Below are positions 1 through 10,841 of a stretch of 64,000 bases of DNA, piece by piece. Each line of letters opens with the position of its first letter. Position 1 is the stretch's first letter. The stretch comes from Beroe forskalii (Eukaryota; Ctenophora; Nuda; Beroida; Beroidae). A program made the position numbers and the translations under genes. Below the pieces are notes generated by a model. It ran no database searches. It worked only from the letters and a program-made list of their open reading frames with translations, and was not told the DNA's origin. The stretch covers positions 93,837 through 157,836 of the forward strand of contig WFMF01000424.1 of NCBI GenBank assembly GCA_011033025.1, in the 5' to 3' direction.

Positions 1-953
1 GGACCAGGTTATATCATCTATATTTTATTTTGGATCTTAGCCATTAGTACTATTTTATTCTTGTTTTCAATAACTTATTAGTATTATCTTAACAAAAATT
101 TAAATTTATATTTTAAGGTTATTCCTTTAGTAAATGAACACCCCATTTATGAAGTCATTAAATTTGTTTTCAATTTAAATTAGTTCAGACTTTTAACCGC
201 ATCACCACTCGCCATAAATAAGTAAATCAGAAATTTTTCATAATTACATGCTCTTTGACACTCATGTTCCAGTTTCTTCTCTAATCTCTGTACTCTCTAA
301 CTGTAATCTCTAACTGTAGAAAGTCAATTGATAAAATGTATTCTAAAAGTTGTTTAGTGTATTTGGATTGTTCCTCACTTTGACCCGTAAGTTTTTAGTA
401 CATCTAAATGAAAATAATTTAGATGAATTTTAAAATTCACGTGTCACGGTGAATTGATTCTTACATTGAATGGATGTTAAATATTGATATATTTTATTTG
501 TTTGTTTATATGAAGCTGAAATTTTGCCTTACTACAGCTCTGATACAATGTTTTTCTACAACACCATATTTTGTTAATTGATATCTAATGCTTACTAATG
601 TTTACTATTCATAAAGTTATTTGAGAATCCAAATTACTGTTCGAATTTATTTTTTAGACATTAGAAATATATTTGAAGCTCTTTGCAGCATAATCAAAGT
701 TTAGTTTATTTAGATCGAATGGGATCGTGGGAGGAGAAGGGTTACATTTTATTTTTTGTTTTGAAGTGTATTCAAAAAATATAAATATGTTGACCTTTTC
801 TCAAAAGCAAGAGTTATCTGCCATATTGAAAATCTCTTTGAAATTTAAATTCCCCTTCTCAAATATCACTTATTCCTGAACTACAAAGACTGATTATGTT
901 CATATAATTTCAAACTACCACTACTCACATCTTAATCTCCACACAGTAGAGAC
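1..953. other. Upstream AT-rich region without a recognised gene
   Basis: AT-rich sequence with no reading frame or splice pattern that I can support. The stretch just before 954 must hold the promoter and 5' UTR of the prohibitin-2 gene, but I see no clear TATA or initiator element that I would call. Confidence 0.5.
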
Positions 954-3900
954 ATGGCTCGAATAGCTGGAGCTGCCGCAGCTGCTGGATTGGCAGGGAT
1001 TGCAATGCTGGCAAACAACGCTCTGTACACGGTAGAGGGTGGTCACAGGAGCATTCTCTTCAGCAGGCTGGGGGGACTCAAGGACACCGTGTACAAGGAA
1101 GGTAAATATCATCTGGATTATATTGGCTGAAGATAACAGAAATTGGTCCTACTCTGCTCTAAGTCTCTGACTGAAGCCATTTGATTGGGTAATAGATGAG
1201 CCTATTATGATTAATGAATAAAATCCAACCTCACAAAACGTCACTTCTCAGGTCTAAACTTCAAGGTTCCATGGCTGCATAAGCCCATCATCTACGACAT
1301 CCGTGCCACACCCAGACGGATAACTTCCCCTACTGGCTCCAAGGACCTGCAAACAGTGAACATAAGTCTGAGGGTGCTGTCCAGGCCGGATCCTAACAGA
1401 CTGCCGACCATCTGTCGGAGACTCGGCACTGACTACGACGACAGGTAGGGAAGACAAATCACAATTTAGATGGATGAGAATAATCATCAGAGTGGACTAT
1501 GAGCTCATCAAATGCCCATCATTTGACATCTGAAGTTGTCATCCACAGTCCACACGAGTGAAGTTACCTTCTGGGGTATTAAAAATTTTCAACTGTTTTT
1601 CACTACTTTGCTCCTCTACCAAGTGCGTGCCCAAAAGGTACCACCTTTTACCAATGACCCAGTTAGGTAGGTTAGATGTGCCCTCTGATAGGGCGCTAAT
1701 CCATAGGACATCCCCATGTCCTGCAGGTACCTTAAGGGTGTTCCCTTCTTGAAATCTTTCCCCCTCCACTGCTAAGTTCCTAACATGTCCGTTTCCATGC
1801 AGAGTGTTGCCATCCATCGTCAACGAGATCCTGAAGTCAGTCGTGGCACAGTTCAACGCTTCCCAGCTCATCACCCAACGTCAAATGGTAGGCGATTCCC
1901 ACACATACGCACACGGGCAAACATTTGGCTAATTCGTCGCGACTATTTTATTTAGGGAGTTTAAGAACAGTACGTCGGAACGTTTCTCGGTTCTCTTTAC
2001 TTTGGCATAATATTGATAATTAATAAACTCACAGGTTACCGATTGTACCTCTTTACAGTAATTCCTGTTGAGACATCATGTTTAGCAAACTAAACTGTGG
2101 CTTAATAACCTTAATTGTGGAACGAAACGTAAAATTCTAATAGAATCTCAGGATTTACTATATAACGGGTACAGTTTACAGCTATACGAGTGTACGCAGT
2201 GGGAATATAATTTGGATTAAATTCGGTTCTATTTTATGTGCCTTTCATATATATATATATATATATATATCAACATGCTATCTTGCTGTATATTGCATAA
2301 ACTAAATTGCGATTAAAGTTGCACTGAATCTTAATGCAGAAATTATATAAATCAGCATATTATATTCAGAACGTGTGCAATATCAATTCATGGACTTATT
2401 TGGACAAAAATTCATTAAAAATGGAGCTATGACTCACCATAAGAAACCTGACAACGCCAGGAATACTATGAAATTAGCTTCCTGGCTGGAGTGACGGTGG
2501 TTGGAAGGCAGGTTGGTAGAGTGCGCGATATAAAATTCGTGGATATGCACGTGCACAATTTCCCAAGTTAGTAATAGTTCTATCTTCTTCCAATGTTAAA
2601 TACCTATCAGTATTTATTTAACTAACCGCCCCTCGGGAACAAAAAATGAAAATTCGCCCACTCCTTCAGGTCAGTAACATGGTTCGGGATCAACTTGTTG
2701 AGAGAGCCAGGGACTTTGATATTATTTTAGAGGATGTAGCCATCACTGATCTCTCCTTTTCGGCCCAATACACCAACGCTATCGAGGCTAAGCAGATTGG
2801 TGAGTTCTGATGGGTTTTCAAACACGGTTCACAGTATTTATTTCTTGGCTAATAACATCACAAAAACACGAATATAAGTTTCGATGGCCTACCTTAACCT
2901 TATGTTCATCTTTTCACCACTCCCCCTCTTCCCACCCTATCCCCATCCTATCAACCACTCATCCCCTCTCTTGTCTAATCACCACTCCCCCCTCTTTTCT
3001 CATCACCACTCCCCCTCTCCCCAGCTCAACAGGAAGCACAGAGGGCTGCTATTCTGGTTGAGAGGGCAGTACAGGAAAGACAGCAGAAGATCGTACAGGC
3101 CGAGGGAGAGACCAGAGCAGCGCTTATGTTGGGTGAAGCCATTGCCACCAACCCCGGTTTCCTCAAACTTAGGAGGTGAGGTTTGATATAGTAGAGACTT
3201 GAGACGCATAGGATTTCAAATGATTCCTTAAACGCCAATTTTGTGTGCTCCCCATTGTCGGATTTCATGAAACTTGAAAATATCGTGCACTCTGATGACC
3301 TGAAGTGACTTGCCGAAAGTTTATCAAAAGCTCATTTTATCCCAATTTTATGAGCAGTTCAATTTCGCAACTTCGTTCCTATGCCCTCTACTAATAACCC
3401 CTTGATTATCCAAAGCCATTGCTACTTTGCTATCAACTTAACAACTAAGGAGGCGAGGTTGAACTGCTAAAACTCCCAAAGGAAGTGTCTGGTAGTTTTT
3501 GATTATTGCGCTCAGTAATTCTTGGAATCGTGCATGGATTTTGATAACTGCACATCCAACATCATTAAATTGAGACAGGGATTTGTGCGATAATTTTTGC
3601 CATCGATTTTTGGGTGGTTTTGATTGATATATGAGGCTTTGGAGCTCATAATACGATAAAATCGACAAAATATTTTAAGCGCCAAATTATTTGGAGGCAT
3701 AAAACATGATTTAAAGATTAACCATATAGAAACTGATTATTAAACTGTTACAGCTCAAGCAACCCTGACATCCTGACACTATTGCTCTTTTTTCGGGATT
3801 CAATCAGCAAATTAACAAAATCCGTTTTTCGCAAAGCCATGAAATTGGAGGCCCGCCGTAAGCGGAATGCTCTGCATTTATGAATATGAGGGGTATAGAG

Positions 3901-4479
3901 TATCATTATCATACCCCAAAGTAGAGGATTGGTTTTCTTGGACGCGCTCCTCTGACAGGAAACCATTTGGCACATAGCAATGTCACTGATTTCCACGTAG
4001 ATATAAATCGGCGTTTCCTATCGGAAATTAATCAGAATTCTGAATGGGTCGGGGTAAAACGCGCATTTTAATATTTTATGACTTTATGTCTGAGAATGGG
4101 GAATGGGGATTTTACAAATCCATCCATCGCAAAAATATAGCAATAAATTCAAATCTTACAATCAAAATGCAGACACATCTCATCTCCCAACAAATGAACT
4201 CATTCCCTCAGGATAACCGCAGCAAAGCACATCGCTGAGACGATGTCTAAGTCCCAGAACAAGGTGTACCTCACTTCGGACTCCCTCTTCCTTAACATCC
4301 GAGATACCCTCGGAGATGACGCCCTCATGTCTGTTGGCCAAGGTGATCTGGTGGACGTTGCTATGGGGGGCGTAGCAACACCGGTTGCTGCTGATGTAGA
4401 ACCGGTTGCTGCTGAAGCAATTCCGGTTCCTGAAGTTGTTTTTACGGAGCCTGAGATTTTGGCTGAGGTTGCTCAGTAA
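954..4479 (+). CDS. PHB2: Prohibitin-2, 6 exons
   Basis: Inner-mitochondrial-membrane scaffold protein that forms ring complexes with prohibitin-1 (family knowledge). Exons read as 954-1101, 1252-1444, 1803-1887, 2670-2799, 3025-3175 and 4212-4479. All have GT-AG borders and the phases sum to exactly 975 nt (324 residues). The N-terminal Ala/Gly-rich hydrophobic anchor (about residues 5-25) is followed by the SPFH domain, seen in [35 protein letters not shown] and [10 protein letters not shown]. The coiled-coil region ([21 protein letters not shown]) comes next. The start is the only ATG that gives the family N-terminus. The last exon carries an extra Ala/Pro/Val-rich tail of about 40 residues with PVAA repeats, making the protein longer than the roughly 300 residues usual in animals. 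Identification is very secure; the tail is odd. Confidence 0.96.
2249..2271. repeat. AT dinucleotide microsatellite
   Basis: An uninterrupted run of about a dozen AT units in intron 3 of the prohibitin-2 gene. Confidence 0.85.
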
Positions 4480-7420
4480 CAATTGCATTGCTGTTAGGTT
4501 TGATACTATGCAAGGACAGTCAAGCAATGAAATAATCATAGCTTACTCTTCAGTGACCAGTCCAATGTAGATCTAGGTGCTTTTTTACTTTAATTTATTT
4601 TTCAACCTCGTATATTTCTTGATGTTTTAGAAGCAGCCGTCTCGTGAGGTTATATGCTTGCAATGTGCAGTATATGAATGTGTTTACATATTTGTATTGG
4701 TTTTCTAATCCTCCATTGCTAAGTCTACATCACTGATGATATGATTGCTTTCACGTAGGTCCCCAGGCCAAGTCATATATCTTGGTAGATCTTATATTGG
4801 CGGCTATAAATTTTACCCATAAAATTGGAAAGTGGGAAGCTTTGCGAAGCTTTGAGGCACAGAAAAGCTAGCACACGCCTAACAGTCACTATGCGATGAG
4901 ATTGGTCTAATGGTCACTGTGCCGTGTACGGCTAGTTAAACAAGTAACTAAAACCGTAGGGCTCTGCACTGGATTCTGATCCTTGTGGAATGGTAGTTAC
5001 AATTCGTGTACGCCTCTTTACTTAACTATTCAATGACACCATTGCAAAGGCTCTTTTCGCTTCCGACAATACGTTTTACGAGAACATGGTTGAACTGGTT
5101 TTTAAACGTGAACAATAAGTCTTTTCTTATCGTGGTATTTGGAAGCATTTTCCTCAATTTCCTGACGTCAAGGGACAATCAATGGTTAGTGATTTGTGGA
5201 TGTTCCTCGACGGTACATGAAGTAGATCACGGTTTAGAATGGTTTAGAATGATAACGTCAATCCGCCTTTCGCTCCTTTGCCAATACCTGTGTTAAAGTA
5301 TTAAGGGCTTTTCTATCTATTCAAATTCTTGCTATTCAAATCAGTTTACTAAAAGGTTTTAAAGTGCACGACTCTAATAATTTCCCTGCTTTTTGCTACG
5401 AAACTCTCTGCCCTACATGTGGTGACGTCATCTCGACATGATACAGTATGCTGAACCACTGCCCTATTATATTTGTGCCCTATAAGCCTATAATATGTAT
5501 TTTACGGCATTCGGAACCTGAAGAAGTTCAGGTTACCAGTGATGGGGTTGCTGGGTTAGCAATGCCAGACGAAACGACACGCTAATTCTAATACGTCAAT
5601 ATATCGTCTCGCTATTTAGGGTCGCTTATTGATTAATACTTCCAAAGGTGAGTTGCTTACAGAACCTACGCAATGTAATCATGAATAACACGCTCTCACT
5701 GTAACGCAATAAAATAACGTCCTCTTTATCATTAACCTTTCGATCAAGTAAAAATCCAGTGGACAAAAAATATATAGACGAGTAGAAAAGAAAAAAAGGC
5801 ATCAAGACGAATAGAATATTATGTGAGAATAAAGTATGTCACGTAAATAAAATTCATGCTGGGCAAGGTTTTAGCTTTACTTCTATTCCAGTATTCCAAC
5901 AGCTGGACAGCCAATGACAGGAATCAGAAGATTTCAAGTATATTTTGCCTCATGACATTTTCATGAATCTATTTTTTCAAAATTTCAAATAAGCGCATAC
6001 ACATATCAATTCTATTTTGAAGGTTTTAGTTTTAATTATATATTCCAACGATTGAATAATGAGACTTCGCTGTAATGGGCTGCTCTGGCTGGATCATGGC
6101 GATGGAGCACCTAAATTTAATGGATATAAAAATCACCAATACGGAGTTCAATTTTGTGCAGGTTAAAGATGATTTGAGGGATGCGTCCAATGGGTCCCAG
6201 ATGCCAAAAATAGGGGCTTATGCTGTTAAGTGTTTTATAAGCTCAATCATGCCAGACCAACTAGTTCAAGCAGAAATAAAAATGATTTTTCTATTTCACA
6301 TTAAAATACAGTTCATTCAAAAAGCCACGCCTATTTTTGCTCAATAATGTTTGTGTTTTCAAGATTCCTTTGCCATCGATATTCGAGTAGCTTTGGTTAA
6401 TTACAATTTTCCAGCGATTTCGATTAACATGGCGACCTATTCCACGCCCATTTTGTCAAAAAGTCAGCGGTTTTTTCAGAACTCCTTCTCCATTGCAAAG
6501 CGTTTGACGAATAAAATTTTCACAATTTTGCCAGCATTTGCCTTGCCTAGCATAGTCCGTAGTCAACTTAGCCAGCTCATGGTGCTAACACCAGGAAGAG
6601 TTTTCGAGTATTTAGTCACGGATAGCATAATATATCACCGGATTTGAGCATATAATATACCAACGAACAACAGCGCTAACCGGAGAGACAAGGTTTAGGG
6701 AATGATAACTCAGGGAACACTATTTAACAAACGGCAGTCACACATAATCTCCTGTTAAGCTCTGATCGGTACTTCCTGCGTGACGCACGAGAATATCCCT
6801 GAAGATGTAGTTAAACATAAGCTTCGTGATGTGCACTGCGCCGCGTTTAACCACTGAATTACTGTTAATCTTAACAGCTGGCAAAACGGCAAAATTGAAA
6901 ATGCTTGTCCATGTTGGCGTTTGTGGCTCCTTTTATATCACTAAGACGGGGAACAATGGGGATTTAATGATTGCAGTAGTGCATTGGGATCTATTTTCAA
7001 GGTTTAGGTAAAATCTTTTAAGGTCACCTTGCGAGACGTATTTATGTGGAACGAAATTTTGATTCCCAGAATTATTCAAGGGGAGAGGTCTTTGCAGTTA
7101 TTTATAGCTTACAAATATGGAGGTTTGAGCGGTGCAAGTGCGAGACAAGATCTCAATAATTATTTATTGCATAATTCCCTCTTTTCTCTTGCATGCGCAT
7201 GGTGAAATCACTATATCCAGGATGCCCATATTCGGCTTGATAAGATACTTGGCAGCGGTTTGCTAAGTCGATAGTACTTGTAGAATTACTTTTATAGAAA
7301 TGAAAATTTATGGAGCTTGTAAAAGAAGGTGCTATCTGAAGATTGTTTCTGAGAAAAAGTTGCCTCATTCACCTAAAATTACGCAGGTTTCGCAAGTTCG
7401 AAAAATGAGAGTCATTCTGA
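4480..7420. other. Intergenic region, no supported gene
   Basis: The prohibitin-2 3' UTR must begin here. The remainder, to the start of the retroelement remnant, contains only short frames without recognisable domains, splice context or cysteine patterns. I see no tRNA or rRNA signature. Confidence 0.5.
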
Positions 7421-7639
7421 AATTTACGAGTCGCGCAGCGCCATCTTATACCTACTTGAAACGTGCTTATCACTGAATTATGCACCTTCCAGGCATGTTT
7501 TTGCTATGTATTCAAAAACCCTATAGGCACCAGGGTACCGTGCGCAATAAATTATTACGCACTGGAGTGCCAAAATCAGGATTTATTACGCACTGTAGGT
7601 CATAATAAATCGCTTCGACACTACGATACAAGTACTCCA

Positions 7640-8700
7640 TCACCATCGACGACCAAAACAAGTGTCTACCACGGCTGTTCTGGAATCCTAAACTCCACAA
7701 GAACCCATACAAAGCACGCTTCATAGCTGGGGCGGCTGTGCTACTAAACAACTGAACATCCTTGTTAATTGTAGTGCCAAACTCCTACGAGAATACTTCA
7801 AAGTATTGTCAGACAATATACAATAACAGTGGTGTCAATGTGTTCTGGAATAGATTCTTCACAGTTTTCTTGAGTCACTGCAGAGCAGTGAAGCATTTAA
7901 TCTCAAATTTACGACTTTACCACTTTATATACCAATTTAGACCTTAAAGAAGTTGATGATATGATTGGAGAAGTTATAGATCTGATCTTCTCTAGAAAAA
8001 CAAGTACATAAATATTTGTAAATATGATACAAATAAGTGTTTCTTCATGAAGAAGGTCTATGATGGCTACCATAGTTTTGATAGAGATCAGCTCAAAGAA
8101 GCAGTTCATTTTTATCATATCACACCTATATAGTTTTTTTATCCAAGTCTTAGGAATCCCCATGGGGCCCCCATCGCGGATCTCACTCTCGCTAAACGAG
8201 GTTTAACTTCATGCTAAATCTTTTAAAGTCCAAAAGTTTTCCCTATGGATTCTTTCCTAAAACACGACGCTACGTCGATGATCTTATCACCACTAATTAT
8301 CTCAACTTTGAAGCTCTAATCAAACAAATCTATCATCCTTCTCTTGAAATGGAGAGGTCAGGTAATGACAATAAGAACGTGAACTACCTGGACCTCAATA
8401 TTTCTATCCAACCAAGCAAGGTTATTGTGTCTGTATATAACAAGACCGATGACTTTAATTTCTCTGTAGTTTCCCTTAACATTTCCACAGAGTAATATCC
8501 CTCTAGAAGTAGGCCATAATGTATTCTATAGTCAAATCCTTAGGTATGCTAACATTTGTACTGAATTAAAACTTTCCTCTTCAATCTTAAAAAGTTTTCC
8601 AAAAACTGATTGAAAGAGGATATAGTAACTCAATCTTGTAGACATTATTAAACGTTGCCTTTAATAAGAATAACTTAGTCTTTTCAGAAATATGCAATTT
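7640..8700 (+). pseudogene. Reverse transcriptase remnant (Penelope-like type)
   Basis: Fragments of an RT appear in order but in shifting frames with stops. Near 7670 is a PKLHKNPYKARFIA-like block. At 7800-7870 is YCQTIYNNSGVNVFW. Near 7920 is a TTLYTNLDLKEVDDMI-like block (not all in one frame). Near 8150 is LGIPMG, and at about 8268-8290 is the catalytic RYVDDLI motif. Near 8390 is YLDLNISI, and then a frame-shifted tail. The YVDD box with a preceding GIPMG block is diagnostic of a reverse transcriptase. The block wording resembles Penelope-like RTs common in marine invertebrates. At least three frame changes and several stops make it inactive. No endonuclease domain is visible. It lies between the inverted flanks of the surrounding element. 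Confidence 0.75.
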
Positions 8701-9033
8701 TAGATAACAGTACAATTTAGATCAATTTGTTTAGGTATTGGCACGCGAGGTTCTTCACATTCTGTACTGGATAGTTGTGCAGCTTGTTGCTGACCTTGAG
8801 CAACTTACTGTATGATTAGCCTGGGACTGAATGTGGGGCTGACAGGCAGATGCCTGTAACCTCCCATTCATTTTTAACTTCCACTTTCAGGTTTTAAATA
8901 GCGTAACATTAAGATGTTTCACCCGAATTTAATAACACTCATTGATCTTTACCTCTACTGAACTCTTTCCTTTTCCTCCCCCTTCCCCTCTAAACTGTGT
9001 TGCTCAGGAATCCGGAGTCCTGGGTGGCCCAGC

Positions 9034-9147
9034 CCCTGCAGTTGTAAGCTGTGAGGGGTACGTGGGCCGAAACCCCTCCGTTTCCTTTGTCACCTGCTGA
9101 TGGGACACCTACATCGCAGATGGCAGGGAGACCTTACAACTGTAGGG
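9034..9147. repeat. Stem of 15 bp closing a 114-nt GC-rich segment
   Basis: CCCTGCAGTTGTAAG at 9034-9048 is complementary (one G:T-type difference) to 9133-9147. The enclosed DNA is GC-richer than its surroundings. It could be a structured transcript or a piece of the neighbouring element; nothing identifies it as a known RNA. Confidence 0.35.
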
Positions 9148-9445
9148 TAACCGCTGATGATTCACAGTTTAGTCTCTTCCACCTCTTATGTCAATCCTTG
9201 AATTAGAAAATCGATGTACAGTATTTTGTTATGTTTGTAGTATACCCATACACCTTTATAGATAAGACATTGGATTATTATGGTGTGCGTAATAATTTAT
9301 TTCGCACAGTCGACCCAGTTGTAGCTTCATACCATAGATTAAAACATTTCCTTGTGTTTGAAATTATCCTGTTTTTTACGAGTAATTACGGTGCATAATT
9401 CAGTTTAATAACTCGTAAAAATTGCAAACCTCTGCAATAAAAACC

Positions 9446-9513
9446 TCGGCCTTCGGCCTCGGTTCTTAATGCGATATAACACACTCGGGCCTCCGGCCCT
9501 CGTGTGTTATATC
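9446..9513. repeat. Nested GC-rich palindromes
   Basis: A CTCGGCCTTCGGCCTCG palindrome is followed by a second one whose arms GATATAACACAC (9473-9484) and GTGTGTTATATC (9502-9513) pair around a GGCC-rich loop. Such compact GC palindromes are typical of repeat termini. No coding role is seen. Confidence 0.6.
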
Positions 9514-10134
9514 CCGGTTAGCAATCTTTACTCGTTACTAAACCCTTCACTATCGCACGTACGAATAAACAGTTGTCGTGAGAAATTTCAGAAGGCACAC
9601 GGCAGATCTATGTGTTACGTTGCTTTACAAGAAACAGAACGATATTAACAACAAGCGCCTACTTACCCACCAAAGCCCAAAGGAATATATGTTCAATATA
9701 TATATCACAACGAATTTATATCTCCGGATAATAGGAGAATGAACAACAAATGAATGAACACATTTAGCCGAGCAGAGAGTTCGGGAGTCGTGCCTGGTAA
9801 CATATGGCAGTGATCGAGAGCTGCTGTCTTCTAAACATCGTTAAAAACCTATAATATAATAACATACCAAGAGCTGATAATATGTTGGAGATAGCCCAAT
9901 CATCCCTCAAACTATATATCGATATAATATATTCAGGTAGCCTCTAATCCGCATGAAATATCTCCTAAAAACGGTATACAATTACACCTCATCATGTAGT
10001 ATATCGTGTGAGTGGATCTGGAGGCGGCTAACCGTTATTACACACTCTACTGAAACTACTGTACTCTCTGAGAAACACGTGAGGCTCTTTAGTGGAGTAG
10101 AGTGAGAAAAGGATAGATTTTGTTATGATATAGT

Positions 10135-10350
10135 TCGAGAAAACAGGCCTCGGTTGAATTTCTTTGAATTGTCCAAAATTAATAGACCTTGATGTGGAAT
10201 AGTTCAAAAAGAACGGGCTTTGATTCAGTGTAATCCGAATTTAATTTACCTTGGCTAAGTATAGTCCACATGGAATAGAACTTGATCTAGTATAGTCCAA
10301 ATTCCAAAATAGACCTTGATCTAGTAAAATCCAAAGAATATTGATCCTGA
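10135..10350. repeat. Degenerate tandem repeat, about 35 bp unit
   Basis: Repeated variants of a unit containing TAGTCCAAA and AATAGACCTTGATCTAGT occur several times in this stretch. Surrounding sequence up to 10841 has no supported gene. Confidence 0.5.
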
Positions 10351-10841
10351 TCATAGATAGCATCATCCATAATGAATAGATAAAGTATATGCAAGGGACT
10401 TATCAATCCAACAAGTTTGAATGCCAGGGACTTAGAAACACTGCAATTCGCCGAAGCATGACAATTAATTGGCTGATCAATTTTGGGGCGTGTTTATATA
10501 GTTCCCTAAGTTCGGAATCACCTAAGAACCAGAACTCGTATATATCACCAACTTGTCCCATACATGAATCCTAAAATCCCCTTGAATGTGCCCCTCGAAA
10601 CACTTTGGCGACCATATAAGTATTGATTCACCACTATATACGTCACACACGATGCTTATACGGTTAGGGGGTGATCGTGAGGTTCGTTAACATTTATATC
10701 TGGATCCAAAATAATAAATATATCGTTTCTCAGTTTCTTGCAGCCTTCTCATTAATAACTCTTACCCTATTTGATTGGATGCCTAATATTAAATTAACTA
10801 ACTGAGCTATGCCAGTTCCAGTATCCCTGATGTCATCCCAG

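Larger units (their letters stand above)
7421..9420. mobile_element. Degenerate retroelement with inverted flanks
   Basis: The decayed reverse-transcriptase sequence is bracketed by two kinds of inverted sequence. A block with TTTACGAG and CTGAATTATGCACC (7424-7485) recurs inverted as GGTGCATAATTCAG and ACTCGTAAA at 9389-9419. A 23-bp near-perfect palindrome (GTGCG...CGCAC) is at 7540-7562 and again, with one mismatch after inversion, at 9285-9307. Complex inverted terminal structures are known for Penelope-like elements, which would suit the RT type, but the exact borders are inferred. Confidence 0.55.

Noticed and set aside
5006..6647. Several plus-strand frames of 90-98 residues
   Set aside because: No domain, no splice context and no compositional shift; frames this size occur by chance.
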